From: Filobasidium wieringae | Taxonomy: Eukaryota; Basidiomycota; Tremellomycetes; Filobasidiales; Filobasidiaceae | Reading direction: 5' to 3' | DNA length: 64,000 nucleotides | Assembly (NCBI GenBank): GCA_001600055.1 | Contig: BCIV01000006.1 | Coordinates: 248,001 to 312,000, forward strand | Shown: in pieces, positions 48,860 through 64,000 of the stretch | Numbering within the stretch: position 1 is the stretch's first letter | How the letters are laid out: every line of letters begins with the position of its first letter | Made by a program: the position numbers and the translations under genes | Notes under the pieces: model-generated | Told to the model about the DNA's origin: nothing | The model's database searches: none | Seen by the model: the letters and a program-made list of their open reading frames with translations, nothing else

Positions 48860-49397
48860 CTGATGGGATGACTGCTCGAAGAGGCGAGAGGCAACGCATA
48901 TACCGAGGCGGGGCAGGCCGATGACCGAGGCTTTCAAAACACGTCATTAAAAGTTGACCGTCTTATCAAGTGTTTCCAGACTTTCTCCTTCGTCAACCGC
49001 CCTCACCTTCGTTACCAGTTACCAAGCGCTGACGGACGGAGAAAAATAGATACATATGGGACTATGGGGCAGGAGCCTCTGTCCGGTGCATTTCTACTGA
49101 CAGAATCGCGCTGTCAGGTCGATTATCTCCTGAAGGACAAAGATCTCGAAGTCCATTCCCCTTCGGAAGGGTTCATCCGTCTCGGCATGCCTTCGACCTG
49201 TAAATGACTGGAAGAACGTAGAATGTCTCAAAGGTGACGTGATCCACCAGGACTGTTTGATGGTCGTCAATTCTATCCTCTGTCTAGCCAATGCATCCTC
49301 TCTGTGTTACCAGTCCACTATGGGACTATCGGAAGTTATACCCCTAATCAGGTATCATTTGATCAGGACGGAGGGCCAAACGACCGAGACAACTTCA

Positions 49398-49832
49398 CTA
49401 GAATTGGTACACTCCAGTTGGAGAGATGCACTTGCTACATATCCGACGGTGTGGTCCACTGTGCTGGACTCCCTTACTCTTGACTCCCTTACTCTTTGGC
49501 CGAAGCGCCCGACGATATTGCTGTCGCTTCCGTCGCCCAATTTCTGCAGTTGCCATCGCTGCTAACGGCAGAGTCCAGGTGGAGAATGTATTGGCTAGAT
49601 TGCCCAGGTTCTGCTCTACCCCATCCTCTGTGTTCCAGCTCTCATTATCCATCGTAGGAAGGATTGTGAATACCGTTATCGAAGGCAGAGTCACGGTAAA
49701 GGAAGCATCGGCTAGATTGCCCGAGTGGCCATTCTCGGTTTCCCCCTCCGAAGCGTTATCAACATTCGCCACTTCCAAAAAAGCAGGATCGTACCCCTCA
49801 GCGTTTTCGTTATTGTTTCCTTGGAGGTTCAT
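49398..49832 (-). CDS. Hypothetical small ORF (doubtful)
   Basis: 144 codons from a true ATG (49832). The N-terminal half is acidic and Asn-rich (NNNENAEGYDPAFLEV), the C-terminal half basic (RRKRQQYRRALRPKSKGVKS). It carries two similar 14-residue blocks. No family recognised. It overlaps plus-strand frames that also look plausible, so it stays doubtful. Confidence 0.25.
   Translation of the reverse strand: MNLQGNNNENAEGYDPAFLEVANVDNASEGETENGHSGNLADASFTVTLPSITVFTILPTMDNESWNTEDGVEQNLGNLANTFSTWTLPLAAMATAEIGRRKRQQYRRALRPKSKGVKSKGVQHSGPHRRICSKCISPTGVYQF
49467..49496. repeat. 15-bp tandem duplication
   Basis: GACTCCCTTACTCTT occurs twice head to tail (49467-49481 and 49482-49496). In the plus frame it duplicates the pentapeptide DSLTL. 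Confidence 0.85.
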
Positions 49833-50061
49833 GGTTTCAAAAGAGGCTTGACCAGGTTCCCGTAGTTCTGCCTCTATGATTGTTGTGGTGACGACCGTTG
49901 TTGTTCCGATCCCACTAGTTCCCTCAACAGACAGCCGTCAACTGTGGTTTCTTCTCCGAGCGGCCTCTCGATCGCGAATCCTCTTGAAATCCAGCGACCC
50001 TTCCAATCGACCTGATCCACTTCACATACAACTTCCCCTAACTTCCCTCCCACCCGAGCTC

Positions 50062-50079
50062 CTTGAGCTCGAGCTCAAG
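50062..50079. terminator. Perfect 18-bp palindrome just past the ankyrin-gene stop
   Basis: CTTGAGCTCGAGCTCAAG is fully self-complementary and begins 14 bp past the minus-strand stop codon. It could form a hairpin in the 3' untranslated region; a role in 3' end formation is inference. Confidence 0.4.
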
Positions 50080-50092
50080 CTCGAACTCAAAC

Positions 50093-52100
50093 TCAAGTGA
50101 TCGGTCTTCCCAAAACGAATGGATCCATCATCCCGCCCCTCAGTATCACGTTCGATCGTATAGAAGTCGGACTATCCATCACCTGCGTGATCTCGGGTAC
50201 CATCATCTCCGGCGACCTGGGGTTGGGGGAACGGGGTGTCGATCCTGGGATTTGTAGTGCAGGGACGGTCGGTCTTCTTTTCAAGTTCGGGTTGGGATTG
50301 TTGTTACTGTTATTGCTGTAGGTAGCGGTGCTGGTGGTGAGGAATTGAGGGGAATCCAAAGCCGAGCTCGATGAACGTGATCGACCTGCGGTAGGTGAAG
50401 ACCTAGCGGAACCCGATCCTTGTATCGGATAAGGAGAAGGAGCCGGTACGCTCGGCTGTCCCGCGTACGTACGTTGGGATGAAGAAGGGGTATGATACCC
50501 CAACGGCGGGGTTGGAGCTAAGAACGGACTGGAGTGGGAGTGAGAGTTTGAGTGAGAGTTGGAGGAAGGGGAATAAGTTTCTCTCCTAGATGGAGTGGTC
50601 GGGATGGATTGTCTCGCCCCCATTCCCATTCCCATCCCCGTCCCGATCCCCAATCCAGCCCCCTGGGCCAACCTGGGCGATCGAGAGTTCAGATCACTCC
50701 CGTTACTCCAAACGCTCAACGCCGGACTTCTAGGTTCAGGCGTAGTCAATTGAAACATCGGCGGCGGCTGTCCTTGTCCTTGTAACATCGGCGGTGGCGG
50801 CGGTGGGGTCTCTAGACCGAAACTTCCTCGATGTAAATAAGGGTATTGGTTATCAGAGACGAACGAAGCCTTCTGTCCAATCGTTCTGAAATATTCCTTC
50901 CCCCCTCCCTCCCCTGCCTCTGCCATCCCATTATGCCCATCATACATCCTCCTCGCTTTCCGTTCCTCGTGAACCTCCCTGATGGCCAGTGCGAATTCCC
51001 TAGCGAGGGTGGTACTGTAGGCGTAATCTAGGGCGGTAAAGGCGTCGTTGTTACGTGAAGAAGAAGGGGAACCGAAGGCGAGGAGGACTTTTATGCAGGG
51101 GAGGTTGTTCCATGCTGCCGCACTGTGCGTGGGAGTGTGAAGTGTAAGGGAGTGAGTGAGGGTGCACGAGGGATAGGGAAGGAGGTGTTAAGCAGGCCAG
51201 GGAGGTGAAAAGAGATAGGAGAGAATAGATGACTGACTAGTGTAAAGGAGTATTCCCTTGTAAATCAGTCAACTGTAAATCCGCTCCTAATTCACATAAA
51301 GTCTGGGCCCCAATAGAGACAAAACCTAAATAAGTTCTCAATCCGTTTCGGTCCACAATGATGAACAAGATCTCCCCGACTGACCTGCACTAGATCGGAA
51401 TTCCCACTCTGACAAGCCATATGGAGTGCTGTTTTCCCTGCGGCATCTGACCAGTCTATCAGATCCGGGACTACGTGCCAGATCAGGTCCAAGGGAAGCG
51501 ACAAGAAGAAGAAGAAGAAGAAGAGATTCAAATAAAACGAAACCCCGGTCAGGATTGGGATAGAGCAGGGAAAAGGAAGAGATACTGACAGACATCCCAG
51601 TACATGTTACTCATACGGACGGCAGCTTCGTACACCTCTTGTACCTTTTTCTCGGATTTAGGTGTGAGTGGGGATGGGAGTGACGCTAGGAGGTGTAATA
51701 TCGTCCTATTCTCTGCGTCCTAAGATGTGCACGGGACGAGGAGAAAGATGGAGAGAGGCAATGGGATGAGCTCATCGTTGATTCGATCATGAAGAAGGAC
51801 GAGAATAGAATCATGAACCCACCCTACTGAGCTCATCATCATCGTGCCCAGCATCGAGTAATAACCACTCGTAAACCTCTTCCGAAACGGAGAGAGCGGA
51901 CCATGCTAAGCTTGTGAGCCGTTTATCGTCGGTATTACGGAGATCCGTTTTGTACCGTAACCGCATGACCAAGTCGAGGTCGTTTTCTATAAAAGGAGAG
52001 TGGGGTAGTCAGAGGGATGATGATGCTGCGTGCCAGGAGACGACTTGCTTTGAACGGCTTGACGTAGCCTTAACGATGGGTCCCTTGCCATTAGAGCCAT
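50093..52100 (-). CDS. Ankyrin-repeat protein, possibly Avo2-like (TORC2)
   Basis: Six exons: about 52064-52100, 51823-51986, 51590-51719, 51385-51470, 51238-51302 and 50093-51122; 503 aa. Ankyrin repeats are assembled across introns: RTILHLLASL, GKTALHMACQSGNSDLVQ, LQGNTPLHYAAAWNNLPCIK. The second half is disordered, Pro/Ser-rich, with Gly-Met and Asn-Ser/His-Ser runs. The order N-terminal ankyrins plus disordered tail, and the block LVMRLRYKTDLRNTDDKRLTSLAW, recall fungal Avo2, a TORC2 subunit; this is tentative. The first exon is uncertain: the best-looking donor (AGCAA|gtcgtc) breaks the frame, so I used CTAC|gtcaag. An (AAG)7 microsatellite lies in the intron at 51471-51589. Divergent from the Dcr2-like gene. 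Confidence 0.75.
51503..51523. repeat. (AAG)7 microsatellite inside an intron
   Basis: Seven perfect AAG units. On the gene's strand this is (CTT)7, a long pyrimidine tract upstream of the acceptor at 51471. Confidence 0.9.
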
Positions 52101-52407
52101 GATGTGCGACTGTGCTGTTCGTGTTCTGAATGTGAACGGAGCAGATTCAAGTCCAAGTTGATCTGGAATATGGGAAATGCTATGACCGGAAGTAAATATC
52201 CGATGATATGGATGATATACATCCGGTCGTTGCTAGGTAGAGATTACCTCATAAAGGGAATTCAATCGTTTCAACGTTCCTCAACGTCGACAACGACAAC
52301 GACAACAGCGACCAAACCACTGAAACATAAAGCAAAGGATCTACACGCTGATACAGGACACACTGCCCTGGGTTGATAGCGAGTAGAACGAAGGCGAACG
52401 GTCCGCT
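52101..52407. other. Divergent promoter region, ankyrin / Dcr2-like genes
   Basis: 307 bp between the two ATGs. A CGACAA-type short repeat lies near 52288-52310 (tcgacaacgacaacgacaac). No other feature is seen. Confidence 0.55.
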
Positions 52408-55015
52408 ATGACTTATATTAAGAAACCCTCCAGGTCATCTTACTGCGCTCGACTCTCCGTGATCCCCGTCGTGATCGTACTAGCGTTCTGTACGATCCTG
52501 GCCGCTTTGGAATTACTGGGACAACCTTCACTCAGTCCAGCTAGGAATCAAAATCTCGGTTGGCAGAGCTGGGATATCGTCCAATACGTTCGACCAACCT
52601 CTTCCTCTTCCACTTCCCCTGATGTGGTGGACGATCTCAAACCTCCCTCGTCGGAACAGGAGGATGACCCTCTCTGGTTCGACCCCTCTGACGATCCCAA
52701 TTTCGCCCCCTCTCTTCCCCTCGATAACTGGGATCCTCTAGCGAGACATACAACAGGTCTGACAGAGATAATCATCGTGCCTTGCCTCTTTCCACCCTGG
52801 ATCTCACCCCGCTTGTGTTCCCCCAAGACGACGGGGGAGGAGGATAAGAGGAAAGGCAAATGGGTCAGGGTGGAGAGGGATTTAAACGCTAGGAGTGGGC
52901 TGTGGTATCTCGTAAGCCTTCCCCCCTAGTACACCCATCTAAAACTCCCTCCCACTTACTCATCCCTTTGCCCTCGAGCTAGAACATATATTACCGCCGA
53001 ACTCGACGACAAGATATTCCCCTTATAACATCCCTCCTCCTCCTCCCCGAATCGACCCCACCCCCATCCTCCATCGATTTGTCTCAATATACAATGGCCC
53101 TCGGAGATCTACACGATGGTGTTTGGCCTAGACAAGATAAATTGAGATTATGGTATAGGTTGAAAAAGGGGAATAGTCCTGGATTATCTCTCAGTGGGAA
53201 CGGAAAGGGGAATCATTATACCAGGAACGATGTGAGAGAAGAGGATGACGAGGAAGAGATCGTCACGGAGATAGACGTATTGTACGGACAAGGAAGACCT
53301 TTCTGGGGGTTCGAGAGGGTGACGAATGGACCGGTTTTGGAACGGGTGGAGATGAAGTCTGATCAGGTCGATTTGGTCATACGGAAGGGTAATCCCGGTA
53401 AGCGATGAATTTTTTCCAAGAACGGAAGGAGAGAGGGGGTTTCCTAATCGACCCCCATCCGCCTCGCTCTCAGTCGTCCCGCTCGCCACACCCCCCAGGT
53501 TCCACAAGAACGGTTCCCTCAAGATCCTCCAAATCGCCGATCTCCACTTCTCCGTCTCCCCCGGTCTCTGTCGGGATACATCCAAATCCCCCTGCGTGGG
53601 GGATGTCGATACCCTGACCCTGATCGAGCGGATGTTGGACGAGGAGAAACCCGATCTCGTCGTGTTCACGGGGGATCAGTTGAACGGGCAAGAGACCAGT
53701 TGGGATAGTAAGAGCGTTATCGCAAAAGTCGTGGGTCCGGTGGTGGATAGGAAGATCCCTTGGACGGCCATCTTTGGTGAGTTTTGCACGTTTTTTTGCT
53801 TCCTTTTTTTCGCTCGGCGAGAGGGGGAATGGAGCTGATCGAACCGATCATGCGTCGTTAGGGAATCATGATTCCGAGATCGCGGATGATAGATCGTTTC
53901 AAATGAAATTGATGCAATCCTTACCATACTCCCTGGCCGAGCCGGGTCCGGAAGGTGTGGATGGGATAGGGAATTGTGAGTCTTTTGCGACTTGTGGTTT
54001 CGTTTCATGCATGATCTGTATTGATTAACCACCTGGTGGGTCGGGTAGATTTCGTCAAGCTTTATTCCCATGATGCGTGAGCCGCGCGATCTTTTATCCC
54101 CATCCCGCAATACTGGCTGACCCTCCCTCACTCCCACTCCCTCCAGCTCGATGATGCACCTCTTCACTCTCTACTTCCTAGATGCACATGCGAGACAACC
54201 GAGGAAATATCCCTGGGATTTCCCAGATTACGACTACCTCAAACCGAGCCAGATCAATTGGTTCTTGAATACCAGCGCTTCCATCAAACCCATCGAAAGA
54301 CCGTTCACACCCGACGGAGTGGACGATCTAGGAAAGATCTGGAAGAAGAAACGTCAGGAGAAAAATCGATTGGAAACGAGGGAACAGGAGAAAACCTTAG
54401 CGAAGCCGAACGCTATGATGTTCTTCCACATCCCACTCGCGGAGAGCTACAGCCCGGTGGATTTCGACGAACAGGCGGGGGAGGATATGGATATCGGGAC
54501 GGAGATTCTTGGGGACGCTCCGGGTAATAGTCAACACAACGGAGGGTTCTTTAAGAACGGTTTGATGAAGGCATTGGCCGTCCCGGAGGATGTCAGAGAT
54601 GGGACTTCCACCAACCGCAATAACGAACACGAAGTCAAGGTCGTCGGACACGGACACTGTCATAGTGAGTGGCCAGTCACTTCGATCTAACCTCTTGTCT
54701 AAATGATCGTACAACCCTTATAGACACGGACAAATGTCGACGGAACAATGGGATCTGGTTCTGCTTCGGGGGCGGTGGAAGCTACAGCGGTTATGGGAGT
54801 GTCGGTTTTGATCGCAGGTTCCGAGTGTACGAGATCTCAGATTACGGCGAGACGGTCGTCTCTTGGAAGAGAACAGAGGAAAATAAGATTATCGAAAAGC
54901 AGTTGCTTGTCAGGTAAGATACCAGTTACAATGCGCGGACATGTACAACGCTGATCCTACTCCACTAATTCATTACAGTAACGGCGATTCTGCAGGATTG
55001 AAACCGCTTCGATAA
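52408..55015 (+). CDS. Calcineurin-like phosphoesterase, Dcr2-like
   Basis: Metallophosphoesterase of the fungal Dcr2/Sia1 type. Eight exons: 52408-52911, 52983-53397, 53474-53776, 53862-53975, 54049-54076 (28 nt), 54147-54664, 54724-54913 and 54979-55015; 702 aa. A single membrane anchor lies at about residues 15-37 (LSVIPVVIVLAFCTILAALE), so the catalytic part probably faces the lumen or outside. Metal-binding motifs are in order: ADLHFS, FTGDQLNG, GNHDSE, and VVGHGHCHN for the last histidines, the last split by an intron. A 100-residue Glu/Lys-rich insert precedes the last motif. The exact role is unknown; yeast Dcr2 affects cell-cycle entry and the unfolded protein response. Its 3' end is 74 bp from the SMC5 stop. 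Confidence 0.9.
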
Positions 55016-55089
55016 TACTATTCTGGTTATGGCCTACGTTGTAAAGAAAAATACTAGATACGTTGTTTCATTTAGTGCATCTCAGCAGG

Positions 55090-60317
<5,228 letters not shown>

Positions 60318-60347
60318 ATTTCCCGACGTATTCAAGCCAAGGGCCAC

Positions 60348-60603
60348 CTGCTAGATGATAGCTGATTGTACCATGTCTTCAGTGTTGAGCGATTCTCAAG
60401 CACATCATCAACACCAGAAAGATAAGTTCGTCGATAGAATAACGCATAAGTGATATGTACAATGCGACGCGTTTATGCATTATGATGGGCGAAGGAACCG
60501 GAGATGACTCATGATCGTAATGATCTACCGGAACGTTCAAATCGGTTTCCATGGTCAAACAACCTTCCCCGGACGTTAAAGCTATCAAATCACTACGATC
60601 AAC
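60348..60603. promoter_or_regulatory. Divergent promoter region, SMC5 / BNA6
   Basis: About 285 bp separate the two ATGs. No specific motif was identified. Both promoters must lie here. Confidence 0.4.
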
Positions 60604-61927
<1,324 letters not shown>

Positions 61928-62260
61928 TTTATGAGTAAAATCGCTTTTGTATCTTACTTGAATCTTGGATGACAAAGGAGAAGAGATGACCAAATCAGGA
62001 ATCCGTACTAGGGGTCGACTTTGCCCTGTTTTGATCCGGTTGGATTCCGAGAATAGGATCTGTCATCCCGATCTATCCTTCCATTTTTTCCACTCCACCT
62101 AGGTAAGTGGCAATCTCATCGGCTCGTAGGCTTTCAAATCTCTGACAAGACATTATGAAATTCGGCTATGGTATACATATGTACAACTATATTCTTGAGC
62201 CCCAAAACGTATCGTCATTACTCTGCGTACATCGTATTTGTTTCTGTCTCTTTGGGGGAA
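61928..62260. other. Convergent intergenic region
   Basis: 333 bp between the BNA6 stop and the stop of the next minus-strand gene. No feature seen. Confidence 0.6.
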
Positions 62261-64000
62261 TCAGTGCTCGTAAAGTCCGCTTCGTCGTCTAGAGTGATCA
62301 ATACTGCTAGTACGCCTTGTGCTATCTCGCAGCGACAAGTCGCCCTCATTTGATGACATGGACCTTTCCGCTGCCTCCTCGAATGACTTGACGAGATCCT
62401 TCACTGTCAGCGATTCTCGTTGTGCGCCTAAGCTTGATCTGGGAATCTTGATAGGAGCTCGCGCTGAGCTCGTTGATTGAGACAAGGATGGTGCACTGGT
62501 ACTTTGGGTGAGAGGTGAGGGAACAGTCGAAAAGTGGTGCGTACTCGCTCCACTTGCAAATAATGCTTTTAGCGCGGTTGACCTCTGAGATCCAGTGTCC
62601 ACAATATGTTCCGGGTCGAAGACGGTCGCTCGTCTGCTGTTTACTTGGGTCATCGGTGTGGGAGGAATCCCATCTGTAACCCCCTTTGGTTGTTGCAGGC
62701 TGCGATGAGCTGTCTTTCGACCCGATGAAGGGGACGGGAGTGGAGCGATTCGTCGAGGTCGAGCACGCTCAGGGGTGTCAATCGGTAAAGAATCTAAGCC
62801 TCCTGGGATACTTCGTCTCGGTTGTATCGGTTCCGCTATGACCGCAGTCTTTGCCTTCTTCTGTAAGTTCTCGGTCGTACTTCTTGTCTGTTGATGACGT
62901 TCTGGGGTGTCTTCCACCAGGGCAGGCGAAGCGTTGCTTGTCATCGTCACGCTGCTAGCGATTCTCTTCAACGTCGTGCCCATAGTCTTCCACCAACTAC
63001 CTGTAGCAACTGGCTCCTCCGGCTTGTCGCGAATCTTTTCGATTCTGGTGATGTTAGAAACCGTCTGACTGATTTTAGCCTTCTTGGTCGCTGGAGATGC
63101 TAGACTTGATGTGGCCCGTTCAGTAGAACTTAATGAATCGGACGTCTGACCAGATCGCTTCCGTCGAGAAAATTTACGCAATTTGCTTATCCGAGCTTCT
63201 ATGTCCACCCTGGTTCGAGTGCAAAGTTCAGTAATATGCGCTTGGTCCGACTAAATCACGAACTTTTGGACTCACCTATTCCACTTGCCCTCCACAAGCT
63301 GCTCAGGTATGATACCCATTTTGGCAACAAACAGCTCTATCACTCTATCGACATTCACGTGCGCCATGCTGTCCAGTTCTCGCCTCTTCCCTTTAGGATC
63401 GTCTTCCTTCACCGCTCTACGATAGCATCTATTCAGGATTTGCCATTCCTTCCTGTCCCAAAATACGTCGTTCGTTCGTTTCGCTGGTGGAAGGCTAAAC
63501 ATGGCTTGCTGTGGGTACTCTGAGGCCGTATCCACACTTGCGGACAACTCTATCTCTGCTTCCCTCATTAGCTGATCGGGCGTAAGCGAAGCTGCCATTT
63601 GAGCAGAGGCAAAAAATTGGCTCCGCCTTCGCTTCAAGTTCTTGGTTGAAAGCTGCTGATTAGCTGAGACTGCGCCAGCCTGTATGTATCGCTGACTCTG
63701 GAATAGCCAGGAGCGAGATCATTTTAGCACCAGGTAACTCGAGATTGATGCCGATCCGACTTACTCTACGCAAAATAGCAGCCGCTAGTGCTGCGGCTCT
63801 TGGATCTGAACTCGATATAGTAATGGGAGTGTTGGTATAGTCGTCTTCAGTAGAGTCTCGATCGTATGCCGCCTTGAGATCGCCAATAGAGAAATCCATG
63901 TCAATAGCAGGTACTTGACAACCAGAAGTGTCGTCATCCTGTCCACCCTGCAGTATTGAGGAGCTTAGACCCTGATGGTCTTTAGTCGAGTCTTTTGCCG
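62261..64000 (-). CDS. Unrecognised, probably nuclear protein (5' end outside window)
   Basis: Three exons seen: 63765-64000 (open to the window edge), 63276-63697 and 62261-63209; 535 codons. The central part has a compact, probably folded block with DVFWDRKEWQILNRCYRRAV, then DRVIELFVAKMG and KWNRVDIEARISKLRKFSRR; the regular Trp/Leu spacing suggests helices. The C-terminal 300 residues are basic, Ser/Pro-rich and disordered, with repeated CDK-type sites (two DTPER, TPMTQ). Short basic clusters (KRRRSQ, SRRKRSG) may be nuclear signals. I do not recognise the family. A cell-cycle regulated chromatin or spindle protein is a guess from composition only. Confidence 0.8.

Larger units (their letters stand above)
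48860..50092. other. Unresolved region with overlapping open frames
   Basis: Several overlapping frames look partly protein-like. On plus, 49239-49565 contains SLELVHSSWRDALATYPTVW, which recalls the stretch after an F-box. On minus, 49398-49832 has an ATG and 144 codons with a loosely repeated block (GNLADASFTVTLPS / GNLANTFSTWTLPL). A 15-bp tandem duplication lies at 49467-49496. I cannot decide which, if any, is a gene; a decayed F-box gene is possible. Confidence 0.35.

Noticed and set aside
60318..60347. SMC5 start at 60347
   Set aside because: The codon is GTG; the ATG at 60317 gives a normal N-terminus.

Overview
The window is nuclear DNA from a basidiomycete fungus, most likely a tremellomycete yeast of the Cryptococcus/Kwoniella kind. 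The evidence is eukaryotic gene structure with very many short introns (mostly 54-75 nt, GT...AG, CTNAC-like branch points), compact alternating genes, serine/proline-rich disordered tails, and a fungal gene set. I rebuilt 19 protein genes exon by exon. In every complete model the exon lengths sum to a multiple of three and the junction codons restore the expected family motifs. The first exon is unsettled in two of them, the WDR26/Gid7-like gene and the ankyrin gene. No transposon, CRISPR array, virus or prophage was seen.

Layout. 1-11.5 kb, all minus strand: mitochondrial glycerol-3-phosphate dehydrogenase (cut by the window edge), malate synthase, an OS-9/Yos9-type ER lectin, and a Cys-motif Ser-rich protein. 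11.5-16.6 kb is gene-poor: one orphan exon-like frame, an 85-nt hairpin, and an intron-containing tRNA-Pro(AGG). 16.6-24.5 kb: S9 prolyl-oligopeptidase-type peptidase (-), WDR26/Gid7-like protein (+), myosin regulatory light chain (+). 25-32 kb (+): NIPA-type Mg transporter and a large CAMK-type kinase. 32-35 kb (-): DNAJB12/14-like ER J-protein and an extended SDR epimerase. 36-40.6 kb (+): SF3b subunit 3 (Rse1). 41-46.6 kb (-): MFS transporter and prolyl-tRNA synthetase. 47-50 kb: CBS-domain protein (+), an unrecognised ORF (-) and an unresolved stretch. 50-52 kb (-): ankyrin protein, possibly Avo2-like. 52.4-55 kb (+): Dcr2-like phosphoesterase. 55-60.3 kb (-): SMC5 with 25 exons, including exons of 4 and 9 nt. 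60.6-61.9 kb (+): nicotinate-nucleotide pyrophosphorylase. 62.3-64 kb (-): an unrecognised, probably nuclear protein cut by the window edge.

The genes are mostly housekeeping and do not form one pathway. Weak thematic links are the two gluconeogenic enzymes side by side, two ER quality-control proteins, and tRNA-Pro with its synthetase 28 kb apart. I found no convincing undescribed system. The most interesting items are gene-structural: micro-exons, GC-AG introns, apparent dual targeting of prolyl-tRNA synthetase, and a strong hairpin in an otherwise empty 4-kb region.
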